Source: Prochlorococcus sp. AG-449-J16 (GTDB lineage: Bacteria > Cyanobacteriota > Cyanobacteriia > PCC-6307 > Cyanobiaceae). Taken from it: a stretch of DNA of 46,338 nt. This document shows, piece by piece, positions 1-9,506 of the stretch. The notes under the pieces are model-generated. The model ran no database searches, was not told the DNA's origin, and saw nothing but the letters and a program-made list of their open reading frames with translations. Within the stretch, counting starts at the first letter, position 1; every line of letters begins with the position of its first letter. The translations under genes were made by a program, and so were the position numbers. Location of the stretch: positions 1 through 46,338 of the forward strand of contig QCQK01000010.1 in NCBI GenBank assembly GCA_003209565.1, written 5' to 3'.

Positions 1-420
1 CTTAAATGAATATTTTGGTTCAAATAATTTAATTCTCCACCTGTTTTGATCTAAGCCAATCATTCTCCAAGTCAAAGGGCTCAAATAAGTTTCTTCCTTA
101 AATTCAATTACTAGTCTTGTTTTACCCGTGCTTGGCTTACCTAATCTAATTTCTTTTATTGGACCATTACCTTTTATTAATCTGGGATTTTTCAATTCTC
201 CAGGGAAATCAACCCAGAATCTATCCCCATATTTATTGTTAGCCTTCTGAAAGTATGCTCTTAAATTTGTATTTGATCTAGTTCTTAATTCTAAAACCCC
301 ATTAGTTTTTAATTCCCATGCCGCCAAAGCACTCGAAGAATTTACTGGGAGAATTACAGAATTTAAAAATAAAAAAACATATAAAAAATGAAAAAGTTTA
401 TTATTTAAAAACTTTGTCAT
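1..420 (-). CDS. amiC: N-acetylmuramoyl-L-alanine amidase, AMIN domain (3' end outside window)
   Basis: Only the first 140 codons are inside the window; the gene runs off the left edge. The start is an ATG whose A overlaps the last base of the upstream TAA stop (TAATG arrangement), suggesting translational coupling to the nitrilase-family gene. Residues about 6-20 are a hydrophobic signal-like stretch, followed by ALAAWELKTNGVLELRTRSN and further short beta-rich segments (YGDRFWVDFPGEL, IKEIRLGKPSTGKTRLVIEF) that fit an AMIN domain. AMIN domains target periplasmic amidases to the wall or septum. The catalytic Amidase_3 domain would lie outside the window, so the amidase assignment rests on the N-terminal domain and the known pairing of the two domains. 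It could instead be another AMIN protein. Confidence 0.62.
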   Translation of the reverse strand, partial: MTKFLNNKLFHFLYVFLFLNSVILPVNSSSALAAWELKTNGVLELRTRSNTNLRAYFQKANNKYGDRFWVDFPGELKNPRLIKGNGPIKEIRLGKPSTGKTRLVIEFKEETYLSPLTWRMIGLDQNRWRIKLFEPKYSFK

Positions 421-1247
421 TAGTTTAAGAAAAGTTTATTTTTCCTGTGTTTAAGACTTGGCATCTGCTGCCTAATTTTCTTTACTCTTTGTCTATCTGC
501 AGGCGCTATTGCAGCACCCTGAGTTTTTCCTGCATCTGACAAAACAGTACCCCATGGGTCAATTACCATTGCATGGCCATGACTTTGCCTTCTACCATAG
601 TGAATCCCAGTTTGAGCAGGAGCAACTACATATGCTGTATTCTCAATTGCTCTTGCTTGTAGTAGGATTTGCCAGTGATCTTTTCCAGTAAATGCTGTAA
701 AAGCCGCAGGAATCATAATTAGCTCTGCACCATTAGCGGACAAATGTCTATAAAGCTCAGGAAATCTTACGTCATAACAGATCGATAATCCTATTTTGCA
801 TAAACCTGGAACATCTACAACCGGTGGATATTCCTCTCCAGATAAAATAGTAGATGATTCCTTATATAAATTTCCATCTGGCAAATCAACATCAAATAGG
901 TGAATCTTGTCATATTTTGCCAAAATCTGTCCATCCTTCCCAAATAGTGCTGACCTATTAAAAGTATGACTGTCATCTCCAGCAGGCACAGGATATCCTC
1001 CTCCTAAAAGAAATACTTGATATCTTTGTGACATTGTTTTGAGGAAATTTGCACACTTTATTGACAATTCAGAGGCTAATTCAAGTTTTTCATCATCTTC
1101 GCCCAAAAATGCGAAGTTTTCAGGCAATCCTATCAACTCAGCACCTCTTCTAGCGGCTAATTCAATCTGTTCTTCTGCTTCAACAAAATTTGCTTCAACA
1201 TTTGAAGTACTTGTTATTTGCAATGCAGCAACCAAAAAATCAGTCAA
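420..1247 (-). CDS. Nitrilase-family carbon-nitrogen hydrolase (Nit1/deaminated-glutathione-amidase-like)
   Basis: 275 residues, the usual size for single-domain nitrilase-superfamily proteins. The Glu-Lys-Cys triad is visible: Glu43 in GLPENFAF, Lys114 in KYDKIHLF and Cys157 in GLSICYDVRFPELYR. The motif set and DVRFPELYR resemble the Nit1/NitFhit branch, whose known members hydrolyse deaminated glutathione; the exact substrate here is inference. The start is TTG, supported by AGGAGT six bases upstream. It lies 30 bases after comB and its stop overlaps the start of the amidase gene, so the three minus-strand genes probably share a transcript. Confidence 0.88.
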   Translation of the reverse strand: MTDFLVAALQITSTSNVEANFVEAEEQIELAARRGAELIGLPENFAFLGEDDEKLELASELSIKCANFLKTMSQRYQVFLLGGGYPVPAGDDSHTFNRSALFGKDGQILAKYDKIHLFDVDLPDGNLYKESSTILSGEEYPPVVDVPGLCKIGLSICYDVRFPELYRHLSANGAELIMIPAAFTAFTGKDHWQILLQARAIENTAYVVAPAQTGIHYGRRQSHGHAMVIDPWGTVLSDAGKTQGAAIAPADRQRVKKIRQQMPSLKHRKNKLFLN

Positions 1248-1253
1248 GACTTT

Positions 1254-1259
1254 ACTCCT
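1254..1259 (-). promoter_or_regulatory. Shine-Dalgarno site supporting a TTG start
   Basis: On the minus strand this reads AGGAGT, six bases before the TTG at 1247-1245. It is one of the better ribosome sites in a window where most genes have weak ones. It decides the start of the nitrilase-family gene. Confidence 0.6.
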
Positions 1260-1277
1260 AATAAACCAATTCGTAAA

Positions 1278-2012
1278 TCATGAGGCACGAATCACACCTC
1301 TTTCAACTTGAGTCGGGACAATATCTAAGCAATCAAGTTCAGAGCAACATTTAAAATCATCCTCATAATCTCCCAGACTTGTCAATCTTTTACCATGAGT
1401 TGCTGTTTTTAGACATTTCAAAATATCGTTTTTCCAAAATTCCCATAATGCTAAAGAAGCTTGCAATTCGTCATTAAGAATATTAACTTCGAAATCACTA
1501 TTTGTTTCCAAGTATGCGGCCAAAGCACCAGCAGCTAAAGAATCTTCAAGTGAATATGAACCTTCCCAACCACTCCCAAGAATTAAAACATTTTCACTTT
1601 TTAGTGAAATGATTTTTTCGGCAACTGCTCTCCGATTTGGGAGTCCCATTGCAAATAAGTGCTTTGCATTCTGAACTCTATGCAATGATTTGGTCCCATT
1701 TGTAGTACTCATAAATAGTCTTTTCCCGTTAACAACTTTTTTTGTGACTGATAATGGAGAATTTCCTAAATCAAACCCCTCAATTTTCCGCCCGCCTCTC
1801 TCTCCAAGCATTATTCTCTCATCAGTTTTACACTTAGTTGCAGATTCTTTTAGTAAATCTAGATCTGCAAAAACTTGTATTGAGTTAGCTCCATTTTTTA
1901 AAGCCCAAGAAATTGTGGTTGTAGCTCTCAAAACATCAATAACCACTGCAATATCTGGAGTTATTTCTGGAACATCATTTGCAACGTGATAATAAGTAAG
2001 ATTAATGATCAA
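1278..2012 (-). CDS. comB: 2-phosphosulfolactate phosphatase family protein (ComB)
   Basis: 244 residues, matching the ComB family. Visible motifs are VVIDVLRATTTI near residue 25, LGERGGRKIEGFDLGNSP, STTNGTKSL and ILGSGWEGSYSLEDSLAAG. In methanogens ComB makes sulfolactate from phosphosulfolactate on the way to coenzyme M. Cyanobacteria widely carry a homologue but do not make coenzyme M, so the substrate is uncertain. The start is TTG; no ATG is available near the N-terminus. It is transcribed divergently from aroA across a 125-base gap and heads the comB, nitrilase, amidase series. Confidence 0.9.
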   Translation of the reverse strand: MIINLTYYHVANDVPEITPDIAVVIDVLRATTTISWALKNGANSIQVFADLDLLKESATKCKTDERIMLGERGGRKIEGFDLGNSPLSVTKKVVNGKRLFMSTTNGTKSLHRVQNAKHLFAMGLPNRRAVAEKIISLKSENVLILGSGWEGSYSLEDSLAAGALAAYLETNSDFEVNILNDELQASLALWEFWKNDILKCLKTATHGKRLTSLGDYEDDFKCCSELDCLDIVPTQVERGVIRAS

Positions 2013-2137
2013 GTCCTTTTCTGGTTTTATTATAGAAAACAGTTACTTACTTTGAATATTTTTTTTTAAAAACAAACTTATTGATAAAATATATCTAATT
2101 TGTATCAATAAAAAAATTATTAAGTCTTAATTTGAAA

Positions 2138-3448
2138 ATGAATAATATTCGAACAATAGAGGGTGGAGGTAATTTAAAAGGAAACATAAAAGTCCCTGGA
2201 GATAAATCTATCTCTCATAGAGCTTTGATAATTGGAAGTATTGCTCAGGGTGATACCACTATTGAGGGTTTTTTACATTCTGAAGATCCACTTTCAACTG
2301 CTGATTGTCTTAGAAAATTAGGTGTAAATATACCAGAGATAAAAAAAGATGAATCCTTTACAATTTCCGGTTTAGGTCTTAATGGGTTAAAAGAGCCTAG
2401 AGAAATACTTAATTGCGGAAATTCTGGAACCACAATGAGGTTATTAATGGGATTATTGGCTGGTCAAGAAGGTAAAAATTTTATATTAACTGGTGACAAT
2501 TCTCTTAATGAGAGGCCAATGGGTAGAGTAGGAAAACCATTATCTCTAATGGGTGGTAAGATTTTTGGCAGAGAAAGTGGCAACAAAGCGCCAATATCAA
2601 TTGATGGAAATAAACTTAAAGGATGTGTTATTGGAACTCCTGTTGCAAGTGCACAAGTAAAATCAGCAGTATTATTGGCTGGCCTCAAAGCCTCGGGAAC
2701 CACTTCTGTTATTGAACCAGCATCCTCAAGAGACCATACTGAAAGAATGTTAAAAGCATTTGGGGCAGACATAAGTATCAGAGGAGAATTAGGAAGAAAT
2801 GTGGTAATAAAGCCTGGAAGAAAACTAATTGGTCAAAGAATATTAATTCCTGGAGACATAAGTTCTGCTTCCTTTTGGATGATTGCTGCATCTATTGTCC
2901 CAAATTCAGAGGTTTTAATTAAGAATGTTGGATTAAATCCCACGAGGACAGGGATATTAAATGTCATGGATTCAATGGGTTGTAATTATGAGATTTTAGA
3001 TAAATCGACAATTGCTGGGGAACCTATTGGATCTATTAAAGTAAAGACTGCAAAAAATTTAAGATCATTTACTGTGGAAGGTGATATTCTCCCAAAACTT
3101 ATAGATGAAATTCCTATCCTTACAGTAGCAGCTTGTTTTTGTAATGGAGTTTCTGAGATTAAGGATGCACAGGAATTAAGAGTTAAGGAGACAGACCGAT
3201 TAAAAGTTATGGCAAGACAATTACAAAAATTCGGTGCTGAAATAATTGAAAAAGAGGATGGATTAATAATTAATGGTCAATCAAAATTCAATTCTGCAGA
3301 GGTAGACAGTGAGACAGATCATAGAGTATCGATGAGTCTCGCTATCGCTTCACTCCTCGCCAAAGGCACTTCAAAGATAATGAGAGCAAATGCATCTAGC
3401 GTCTCTTATCCGGCTTTTTGGGAAGACCTCGCCAAACTAACTAACTAA
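2138..3448 (+). CDS. aroA: 3-phosphoshikimate 1-carboxyvinyltransferase (EPSP synthase)
   Basis: 436 residues from ATG 2138. A TTG six bases upstream would add two residues; I prefer the ATG because the protein then begins [11 protein letters not shown], as expected. It joins PEP to shikimate-3-phosphate in the shikimate pathway. Signatures are [17 protein letters not shown] near residue 20, [18 protein letters not shown] near 95, SRDHTERML near 200, [10 protein letters not shown] near 325 and [10 protein letters not shown] near 350. The NSGTT loop keeps the glycine that CP4-type resistant enzymes change to alanine, and resembles the Bacillus-like branch. The stop codon lies inside a four-copy AACT repeat. 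It is followed 12 bases later by a methyltransferase gene. Confidence 0.97.
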   Translation: MNNIRTIEGGGNLKGNIKVPGDKSISHRALIIGSIAQGDTTIEGFLHSEDPLSTADCLRKLGVNIPEIKKDESFTISGLGLNGLKEPREILNCGNSGTTMRLLMGLLAGQEGKNFILTGDNSLNERPMGRVGKPLSLMGGKIFGRESGNKAPISIDGNKLKGCVIGTPVASAQVKSAVLLAGLKASGTTSVIEPASSRDHTERMLKAFGADISIRGELGRNVVIKPGRKLIGQRILIPGDISSASFWMIAASIVPNSEVLIKNVGLNPTRTGILNVMDSMGCNYEILDKSTIAGEPIGSIKVKTAKNLRSFTVEGDILPKLIDEIPILTVAACFCNGVSEIKDAQELRVKETDRLKVMARQLQKFGAEIIEKEDGLIINGQSKFNSAEVDSETDHRVSMSLAIASLLAKGTSKIMRANASSVSYPAFWEDLAKLTN

Positions 3449-3450
3449 CT
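3435..3450 (+). repeat. AACT tetranucleotide repeat (4 copies) across the aroA stop
   Basis: Four perfect AACT units span the last codons and the TAA stop of aroA (stop at 3446-3448). Immediately downstream CAAAAAGTTTTTG forms a short A/T inverted repeat before the next start codon. Tetranucleotide slippage here would change only the last residues of AroA or the spacing to the next gene. Confidence 0.7.
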
Positions 3451-3460
3451 CAAAAAGTTT

Positions 3461-4366
3461 TTGTCTGAATATAGAGAATTTTTAACAAAAGATGGTAGTT
3501 GCTCCCTAAAGAGTCTATTTTTTCAAGAAAATTTCCATAGCTCATTGGGAGCGTTGGAGGAAACAAAAATAAAGTTTACAGCTCCTTCTGATTTACAAAG
3601 ATTTAAGGGTGAATCTCTTAGTGTTTTAGATATATGTTTTGGTATGGGATACAATTCAGCTTCTTTATTAGATAAATTAATTAAACAAAAATCATACTTA
3701 AACTTGTATGCTTTAGAAATTGATAAAAAGCCTCTTGAATATTCTCTCAGTAATAAATCTTTCCTGAAATTATGGGCTCCTAAAGTCAAGAAAATATTTA
3801 AATCATTGTACCAAAAAGATTACTTTGAGGATCAATTTTTCCAATGTAGAATTTTGTGGGGTGATGCTAGAGAAAAAATTAGTAGTATTCCTTCAGATTA
3901 TAAATTCGACTTAATTTATTTAGATGGGTTTTCCCCGCAAAAATGCCCGCAAGTTTGGACGATTGAATTTTTATCTAAGGTAACAGAAAAGCTCAATTCT
4001 CAGGGTTCCTTAATAACTTATTCTTCTTCAGCGGCAGTAAGAAAAACTTTAAGAAATCTTGGATTGGAGATTTTTTCTATTAAACCAAATTTTAATAACA
4101 GAACTTTTTGGAGTCAGGGAACTATCGCAATATCAAAATTTGATAAGAATAAGTTGGAACCAAATTGCATTTTTGAAAAATTATCCTTAATGGAAGAGGA
4201 ACATCTCTTAACTAAAGCTAGCATTCCATACAGAGATCAAGATTTAAACTCTAGTAAAGAAGACATAATCAAGAAAAGATTAGATGAGCAATTATCCTCA
4301 AACCTATTACCCACAAAAAAATGGAGAGAGAAGTGGGGAATGACGAAGTTATCCTTTAAGAGTTAG
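3461..4366 (+). CDS. MnmC-like (DUF752) SAM-dependent methyltransferase
   Basis: 301 residues, starting at a TTG 12 bases after aroA; no in-frame ATG lies nearby. The SAM-binding motif is VLDICFGMGYNSASLLDKL near residue 55. The MnmC1/DUF752 hallmark DLIYLDGFSPQKCPQVWT lies near residue 150. In proteobacteria the MnmC(m) domain completes the mnm5s2U wobble modification of tRNA; cyanobacterial homologues lack the fused FAD oxidase domain, as here. The tRNA role is therefore inference. The last roughly 80 residues are charged and poorly conserved in look. It sits between aroA and glmU in one direction. Confidence 0.8.
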   Translation: MSEYREFLTKDGSCSLKSLFFQENFHSSLGALEETKIKFTAPSDLQRFKGESLSVLDICFGMGYNSASLLDKLIKQKSYLNLYALEIDKKPLEYSLSNKSFLKLWAPKVKKIFKSLYQKDYFEDQFFQCRILWGDAREKISSIPSDYKFDLIYLDGFSPQKCPQVWTIEFLSKVTEKLNSQGSLITYSSSAAVRKTLRNLGLEIFSIKPNFNNRTFWSQGTIAISKFDKNKLEPNCIFEKLSLMEEEHLLTKASIPYRDQDLNSSKEDIIKKRLDEQLSSNLLPTKKWREKWGMTKLSFKS

Positions 4367-4391
4367 ATTTAAATAAGGATTTCAAATAAAC

Positions 4392-5741
4392 ATGTTAAGT
4401 GTTGCGATATTAGCGGCAGGCAAGGGTACTAGGATGCAAAGCTCATTGCCAAAAGTTTTACATAAAATTTCTGGCAAAAGTCTTCTACAAAGAGTAATTG
4501 ATTCATGTACTGAATTAAAACCTGATCAAATTTTCGTAGTTGCTGGACACAAATCAAATGAAGTCCAAAAGTCAATTCCAAACGATACAAAAATCCATGT
4601 TGTTATTCAAGAACCTCAATCAGGAACAGGTCATGCTATCCAGGTACTTTGTAGAGAAGTAAAAAAACATGAAGGAAAACTTTTAGTACTTAACGGCGAT
4701 GTGCCACTTATTAGGCCTAGTACTCTTAAAAAACTTTTATATTTACACGATTCAGAAAATGCTGATGTTTCTTTAATAACTACAAAGAAAACAAATCCTC
4801 ATGGATATGGCAGAGTTTTTTTGAAGGAGAATTTTGTAGAGAGAATTGTTGAAGAAAAAGATTGCAATGATCTAGAGAGAGAAAATTTATTAATAAATGC
4901 AGGGATTTACTGTTTTAACTGGACTAAATTATCAGAAATAATTAATACCTTACAAAACAATAATAATCAAAAAGAAATTTACTTAACAGATACAGTATCT
5001 TTGTTAAAAAGTTCCTTAAGCCTAGAGATAGAGGATAATGGAGAGCTACAAGGAATTAATAACAGAATTCAACTATCAGAGTGCGAGGCAAATATTCAGA
5101 ATTCTATTCAAGAAAAACATATGCTTAATGGTGTAACTTTTATAAATAAAGCAAGTTGTTCAATTAGTGAAGAAGCCGAAATTGGAAAGGATGTAATCAT
5201 AGAGGCTAATACACATATAAGGGGTAATTCCAAAATAAATAGTCATTGCATTATCGGACCAAATACTTTTATTGAGAATTCTAATGTGGGATTACATTGT
5301 GAAATTTCAAACTCTACTGTTTATGCCTCTCAAATAATGGATTATATAAAAATTGGCCCTTATAGTCATATAAGACCTAATTCCAAAATAGCTTCCTTTA
5401 GCAAAATAGGTAATTTTGTTGAAATAAAAAATAGTCAATTAGAAGAAGAATCTAAAGTAAACCATTTAAGTTATATAGGCGATTCTATTATTGGAAGATC
5501 TACAAATATAGGCGCAGGTACTATTACTGCAAATTTTGATGGCCAGAAAAAACATCAAACAAAAATTGGTAAAAATTCTAGCATCGGAGCAAATACAGTT
5601 TTTGTTGCACCTATTAATCTAGGAGAATCAGTAACGACAGGAGCTGGTTCAGTTATCACCAAAGACTCCAAAGATAATTCATTAGCAATCTCAAGAACTA
5701 AGCAAGTCAACATAGACAATTGGAAAAAAAAGAAACCTTGA
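4392..5741 (+). CDS. glmU: Bifunctional GlmU: N-acetylglucosamine-1-P uridyltransferase / glucosamine-1-P acetyltransferase
   Basis: 449 residues, typical for GlmU. The N-terminal pyrophosphorylase begins [18 protein letters not shown], with LNGDVPL near residue 105 and an NAGIY segment near 170. The C-terminal half is a left-handed beta-helix of hexapeptide repeats (for example [20 protein letters not shown]) ending with the acetyltransferase site [11 protein letters not shown] near residue 378. It supplies UDP-GlcNAc for peptidoglycan and outer-membrane glycans. Its TGA stop is one base from the convergent murF stop. Confidence 0.97.
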   Translation: MLSVAILAAGKGTRMQSSLPKVLHKISGKSLLQRVIDSCTELKPDQIFVVAGHKSNEVQKSIPNDTKIHVVIQEPQSGTGHAIQVLCREVKKHEGKLLVLNGDVPLIRPSTLKKLLYLHDSENADVSLITTKKTNPHGYGRVFLKENFVERIVEEKDCNDLERENLLINAGIYCFNWTKLSEIINTLQNNNNQKEIYLTDTVSLLKSSLSLEIEDNGELQGINNRIQLSECEANIQNSIQEKHMLNGVTFINKASCSISEEAEIGKDVIIEANTHIRGNSKINSHCIIGPNTFIENSNVGLHCEISNSTVYASQIMDYIKIGPYSHIRPNSKIASFSKIGNFVEIKNSQLEEESKVNHLSYIGDSIIGRSTNIGAGTITANFDGQKKHQTKIGKNSSIGANTVFVAPINLGESVTTGAGSVITKDSKDNSLAISRTKQVNIDNWKKKKP

Positions 5742-5742
5742 G

Positions 5743-7116
5743 CTAATTAATAAATTCAATAATTTTTTCAAGCTGCCAACATCTACTTCCCTTAATAAGG
5801 ATAGAATCGCCTTTTCTTGTATATTTGTTTATCTCTTTAGGTATATCTTTGATATTGTCTAAAACTAAAAATTTTTTCTTATCTTTTAGATAACTAAAGT
5901 AATAATTTTCATTTTTTTTATCACAAATAAATAAACATTTGTCTATGTCTGAATTGTTTATTAAGTTGAATATTTCCCTATGATATTCTTCGGATTCTTT
6001 TCCCAATTCTTGCATACTTCCAAATATTAAAAAATGGTTTCTAGGTTTGTTTAGCAGGTTTTTGATACATGCTTTTACTGACTCTGGCGAGGCATTATAT
6101 GATTCATCATATATTGTCGTTTTAGTTGATTTAAAGATCTTATTTCTTCCCTCTTGACTATCAAAATCAAATTTATTAAAACTTGAAAATTGAATCCCAA
6201 ACTCTTTGGCAACTGCGTAAGCAAATAAAAAATTTTTAGCATTGTGCAATCCTTCAAATGAAATTTCGAAGATATTTTCTTCTATTAAAATTGTTTTATT
6301 AGATGAATTATAAAATCCTCGCAAAATATTATCTTTCTTAAAACTCTCCTTCTGATTTTCTATTTTTAATAAATCTACTTTTATTACTCTACCTTTCCAA
6401 TATTCTTTTAAAGTGTTCTCCAAAAATGAATCATTTGCTGGGATTACTACAACCCCTTTGGGATTTAAAAACTTGCCAATTTCACATTTTGCATGAGTAA
6501 TATTTTTTTTAGAGCCTAATAGTCCAATATGAGCTGTCCCAATGTTAGTAATAACTGCAATATCGGGTTCACTATATTTAGATAAACTTTCGATCTGTCC
6601 TAGGCCTCTCATTCCCATTTCAAGCACCAAAACTTTATCTTCTATATCAGTTTCAAGAATAGTAAGAGCAACTCCAATTTCATTATTGAAATTTGCGTGA
6701 GATAGTTTAATTCTTCCAAGTTTCTTTAAAACTTCACCAATCATTTCTTTTGTTGATGTTTTACCCACTGAACCAGTTATTGCTACCGTAGGAATATTTA
6801 ACTTTTTTCTTTTGAGCAATGATATTTTTTGAAATGCCACTAAAGTGTCATCTACAACCCAATAAGGGAATTTATTAGGAAGTAATTTCTGCATCCCTTT
6901 TTTAATTACAACTGATTTAACTCCCTTCTTTAAAGCCTCTGGTAGAAAAGAATGTCCATCATAATTTTTACCTTTAATAGCTATAAAAAGTTCATTTCCC
7001 AATAAAGTTCTACTATCATGATTTACATTTTTGAAATTTAAGAAATCTTTTTTTCCCTCGCCCAGATTTTTAATATCTCCTAAAACATCGTTTAATTCCG
7101 ATAATGTAAATTCCAT
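5743..7116 (-). CDS. murF: UDP-N-acetylmuramoyl-tripeptide--D-alanyl-D-alanine ligase
   Basis: 457 residues with the Mur-ligase order: an N-terminal substrate domain (FNVNHDSR-like NHDSRTL near residue 32, FIAIKGKNYDGHSF), the ATP-binding loop VAITGSVGKTSTKEM near 110, NFNNEIGVALTIL near 140, VLEMGMRGLGQIE near 165 and a C-terminal domain with YDESYNASPESVKAC near 340. It adds D-Ala-D-Ala to the cytoplasmic UDP-MurNAc-tripeptide. It is last in a minus-strand series with glgA 12 bases upstream. Confidence 0.96.
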   Translation of the reverse strand: MEFTLSELNDVLGDIKNLGEGKKDFLNFKNVNHDSRTLLGNELFIAIKGKNYDGHSFLPEALKKGVKSVVIKKGMQKLLPNKFPYWVVDDTLVAFQKISLLKRKKLNIPTVAITGSVGKTSTKEMIGEVLKKLGRIKLSHANFNNEIGVALTILETDIEDKVLVLEMGMRGLGQIESLSKYSEPDIAVITNIGTAHIGLLGSKKNITHAKCEIGKFLNPKGVVVIPANDSFLENTLKEYWKGRVIKVDLLKIENQKESFKKDNILRGFYNSSNKTILIEENIFEISFEGLHNAKNFLFAYAVAKEFGIQFSSFNKFDFDSQEGRNKIFKSTKTTIYDESYNASPESVKACIKNLLNKPRNHFLIFGSMQELGKESEEYHREIFNLINNSDIDKCLFICDKKNENYYFSYLKDKKKFLVLDNIKDIPKEINKYTRKGDSILIKGSRCWQLEKIIEFIN

Positions 7117-7128
7117 TAAAACATTAAA

Positions 7129-8580
7129 TCATATTTTTTTTAAAGATGGATCAGCGGATTGTCCGTAGGAAAATTTTTCAACTTCAGCAACATCTGGGGA
7201 TGGTTCCTTAATTCCGCAAACATCTTTATACATAATTTCGTATTCAAGAGCTGATCTTTGCCAACTGAACTCTTGGCTCATAGCTCTTTTTTGAAGTAAT
7301 TCCCAACTATCTTTATGTCTGAAGGCCTCCCAAGACCTTACCAATGAGGTGTAAAAATCTATAGGTTCAAAGCGATCAAAGCAAAAACCCGTCCCACTAT
7401 TATTTTCTGGGTCATGAGGTAAAACCGTATCAACTAATCCTCCAACTCTCCTTACTATTGGAATAGAGCCATACCTCATAGCTAAGAGTTGACTTATACC
7501 ACAAGGTTCAAATCTACTTGGCATTAAGAATGCATCAGAGCCACCATATATAAGTCTTGATAAAGAGTCATCATAGGTAAGAAATACTGAAAATCTTCCT
7601 GGATAATCTAATGCAAGTTGCCATAATCCTGACTCTAAATACCTATCTCCAGTCCCTAAAACAACTATTTGCGAATCTGTATATGCTAAAAGTCTTCTTG
7701 AAACTTGAAGAAGTAAGTCAACCCCTTTTTGATCGACTAACCTACTGACCATACCTAAAAGATATTTTCTAGGATTGACTTCGAGACCCATTTCTCTCTG
7801 CAAAATTTTCTTATTTTCTAGCCTATTTTCTAAATTCTTAATACTGAACTTTGCAGGTAAAACTGGATCTTTGGCTGGATTCCATTCATCAAGATCTATG
7901 CCATTAAGAATTCCCCGTAATTTGCCTGAAATATAATTAAGTAATCCTTCAAGGCTTTCCCCATATTCATGGGTTTTTATTTCATCTGCATAAGTGGGAG
8001 AGACAGCATTTACTCTATCTGCATACAACATTGCCGCAGCCATTGTGTGGTCTCCATGCATATACCACGGACACCAAGTCATTTTTTCTAGTTTCCATCT
8101 CCAAGGGCCTTGATATTTTAAATTATGAATTGTGAAGACAGTGCTAATTTCAGGGTCCTGATGCATCCATACAGGAATCATTCCAGTGTGCCAATCATGG
8201 CAATGGAGGACTTGGGGTTTCCAGCAATTCCAAGAAAATTCAGCAGTAGCACTAGCAAAAAATGTAAAGCGCCAGTCCTCATTTTCACCTCCATATATTT
8301 GGTCAGAATCAAACGTTGGGTGACCCACAAGGTAAATCACATAATTATGGATGGGATGTTTTGCTTCATATACGGCGAAATCAGTTCCCATTGTATTTGC
8401 TCTAAAGACTGGTTCACTCGATACCTCCAATAGACTCCACAATTTCCCATATCCTGGAATTATTACTCTTACATCGTGACCGAGTTTTATCAACGAAGGA
8501 GGCAATGAGCCAACCACATCTCCCATACCTCCAACTTTGATCATTGGGGCACATTCGGCAGCGGCAAGAAGGATTCTCAT
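7129..8580 (-). CDS. glgA: Glycogen synthase (ADP-glucose type, GT5)
   Basis: 483 residues. The N-terminus has the ADP-glucose-binding [16 protein letters not shown] near residue 16, with [13 protein letters not shown] near 125. The C-terminal Rossmann domain has [14 protein letters not shown] near 285 and the GT5 motif [15 protein letters not shown] near 365. It elongates alpha-1,4-glucan from ADP-glucose. The branching enzyme glgB is in the same window at 35777. It follows menB by 34 bases and precedes murF by 12. Confidence 0.97.
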   Translation of the reverse strand: MRILLAAAECAPMIKVGGMGDVVGSLPPSLIKLGHDVRVIIPGYGKLWSLLEVSSEPVFRANTMGTDFAVYEAKHPIHNYVIYLVGHPTFDSDQIYGGENEDWRFTFFASATAEFSWNCWKPQVLHCHDWHTGMIPVWMHQDPEISTVFTIHNLKYQGPWRWKLEKMTWCPWYMHGDHTMAAAMLYADRVNAVSPTYADEIKTHEYGESLEGLLNYISGKLRGILNGIDLDEWNPAKDPVLPAKFSIKNLENRLENKKILQREMGLEVNPRKYLLGMVSRLVDQKGVDLLLQVSRRLLAYTDSQIVVLGTGDRYLESGLWQLALDYPGRFSVFLTYDDSLSRLIYGGSDAFLMPSRFEPCGISQLLAMRYGSIPIVRRVGGLVDTVLPHDPENNSGTGFCFDRFEPIDFYTSLVRSWEAFRHKDSWELLQKRAMSQEFSWQRSALEYEIMYKDVCGIKEPSPDVAEVEKFSYGQSADPSLKKI

Positions 8581-8614
8581 TGATAATTATTAAAAAGTTC
8601 TTTTGAAAAATAAA

Positions 8615-9472
8615 TTAGGGTGTCCACTTATAATCAGAAAAGTCTGGCGGACGCTTCTCAAGAAAGGCATCTCGTCCTTCTTGAGCTTCTTCAGTCGAAT
8701 AAAATAATTGAGTTGTGTATCCAGATAATTCTTGAATACCAGCAATCCCATCATTTTCCGCATTGAATGAAGCTTTAAGAATACGAATAGCCGTTGGACT
8801 ATTTCGTAGAATCTCTCTTGCCCAGATTACACCCTCAGCTTCTAATTCTTCAATCTTTGTAATTGCATTTATCAAGCCCATCCTAAGAGCTTCTTTAGAA
8901 TTATATTTTCTACATAAAAACCAAATTTCTTTTGCTTTTCTTTGACCAACAAGTCTTGCCAAATAACTAGATCCAAATCCACCATCAAAACTACCAACTC
9001 TTGGACCTGTTTGACCAAATATTGCATTTTCAGAGGCGATACTGAGATCACAAATTAAATGAAGTACCTGGCCTCCTCCTATTGCAAAACCAGGAACTAA
9101 GGCAATAACCACTTTAGGTAAACTTCTTATTAACCTTTGAAGTTCAAGTACATTTAATCTCTGCTTCCCTTCATCATTTTTATATCCATTTTGACCTCTT
9201 ACACTCTGATCACCTCCAGAGCAAAAAGAATATATACCTTTCTTATCAGGTCCTGCACCTGTAAAGAGAACTACTCCAACAGTTTCATCATTTCTTACGA
9301 TATTGAATGCGTCAATGAGTTCATCTACAGTTTGCGGCCTAAATGCATTTCTTTTTTCAGGCCGATTAATTGCAATTCTCGCAATTCCATCATCTGATTT
9401 ATGGAACAATATATCCTCATAAGATTTGCATTCTGACCAATTTAAAGTTGTTTTACCAGGTAATACTTTCAT
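8615..9472 (-). CDS. menB: 1,4-dihydroxy-2-naphthoyl-CoA synthase
   Basis: 285 residues of the crotonase superfamily. Diagnostic stretches are [13 protein letters not shown] near residue 38, [11 protein letters not shown] (oxyanion-hole region) near 83, [20 protein letters not shown] near 152 and [20 protein letters not shown] near 175, all matching the MenB family closely. It closes the naphthoquinone ring; in cyanobacteria the pathway leads to phylloquinone, the photosystem I A1 electron carrier. It lies 34 bases after menD, so the two pathway genes are probably cotranscribed. Confidence 0.97.
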   Translation of the reverse strand: MKVLPGKTTLNWSECKSYEDILFHKSDDGIARIAINRPEKRNAFRPQTVDELIDAFNIVRNDETVGVVLFTGAGPDKKGIYSFCSGGDQSVRGQNGYKNDEGKQRLNVLELQRLIRSLPKVVIALVPGFAIGGGQVLHLICDLSIASENAIFGQTGPRVGSFDGGFGSSYLARLVGQRKAKEIWFLCRKYNSKEALRMGLINAITKIEELEAEGVIWAREILRNSPTAIRILKASFNAENDGIAGIQELSGYTTQLFYSTEEAQEGRDAFLEKRPPDFSDYKWTP

Positions 9473-9506
9473 GAATCCTAATTATTTAAACGAGAAAATA
9501 ATAAAT

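Noticed and set aside
1690..1989. 99-codon plus-strand open frame inside comB
   Set aside because: Antisense to conserved ComB motifs; composition resembles a shadow frame.
2132..2137. TTG start for aroA two codons upstream
   Set aside because: ATG at 2138 gives the family-like N-terminus and no better ribosome site supports the TTG.
2464..2772. 102-codon open frame antisense to aroA
   Set aside because: Lies wholly inside a conserved gene on the other strand; no recognisable motif or ribosome site.
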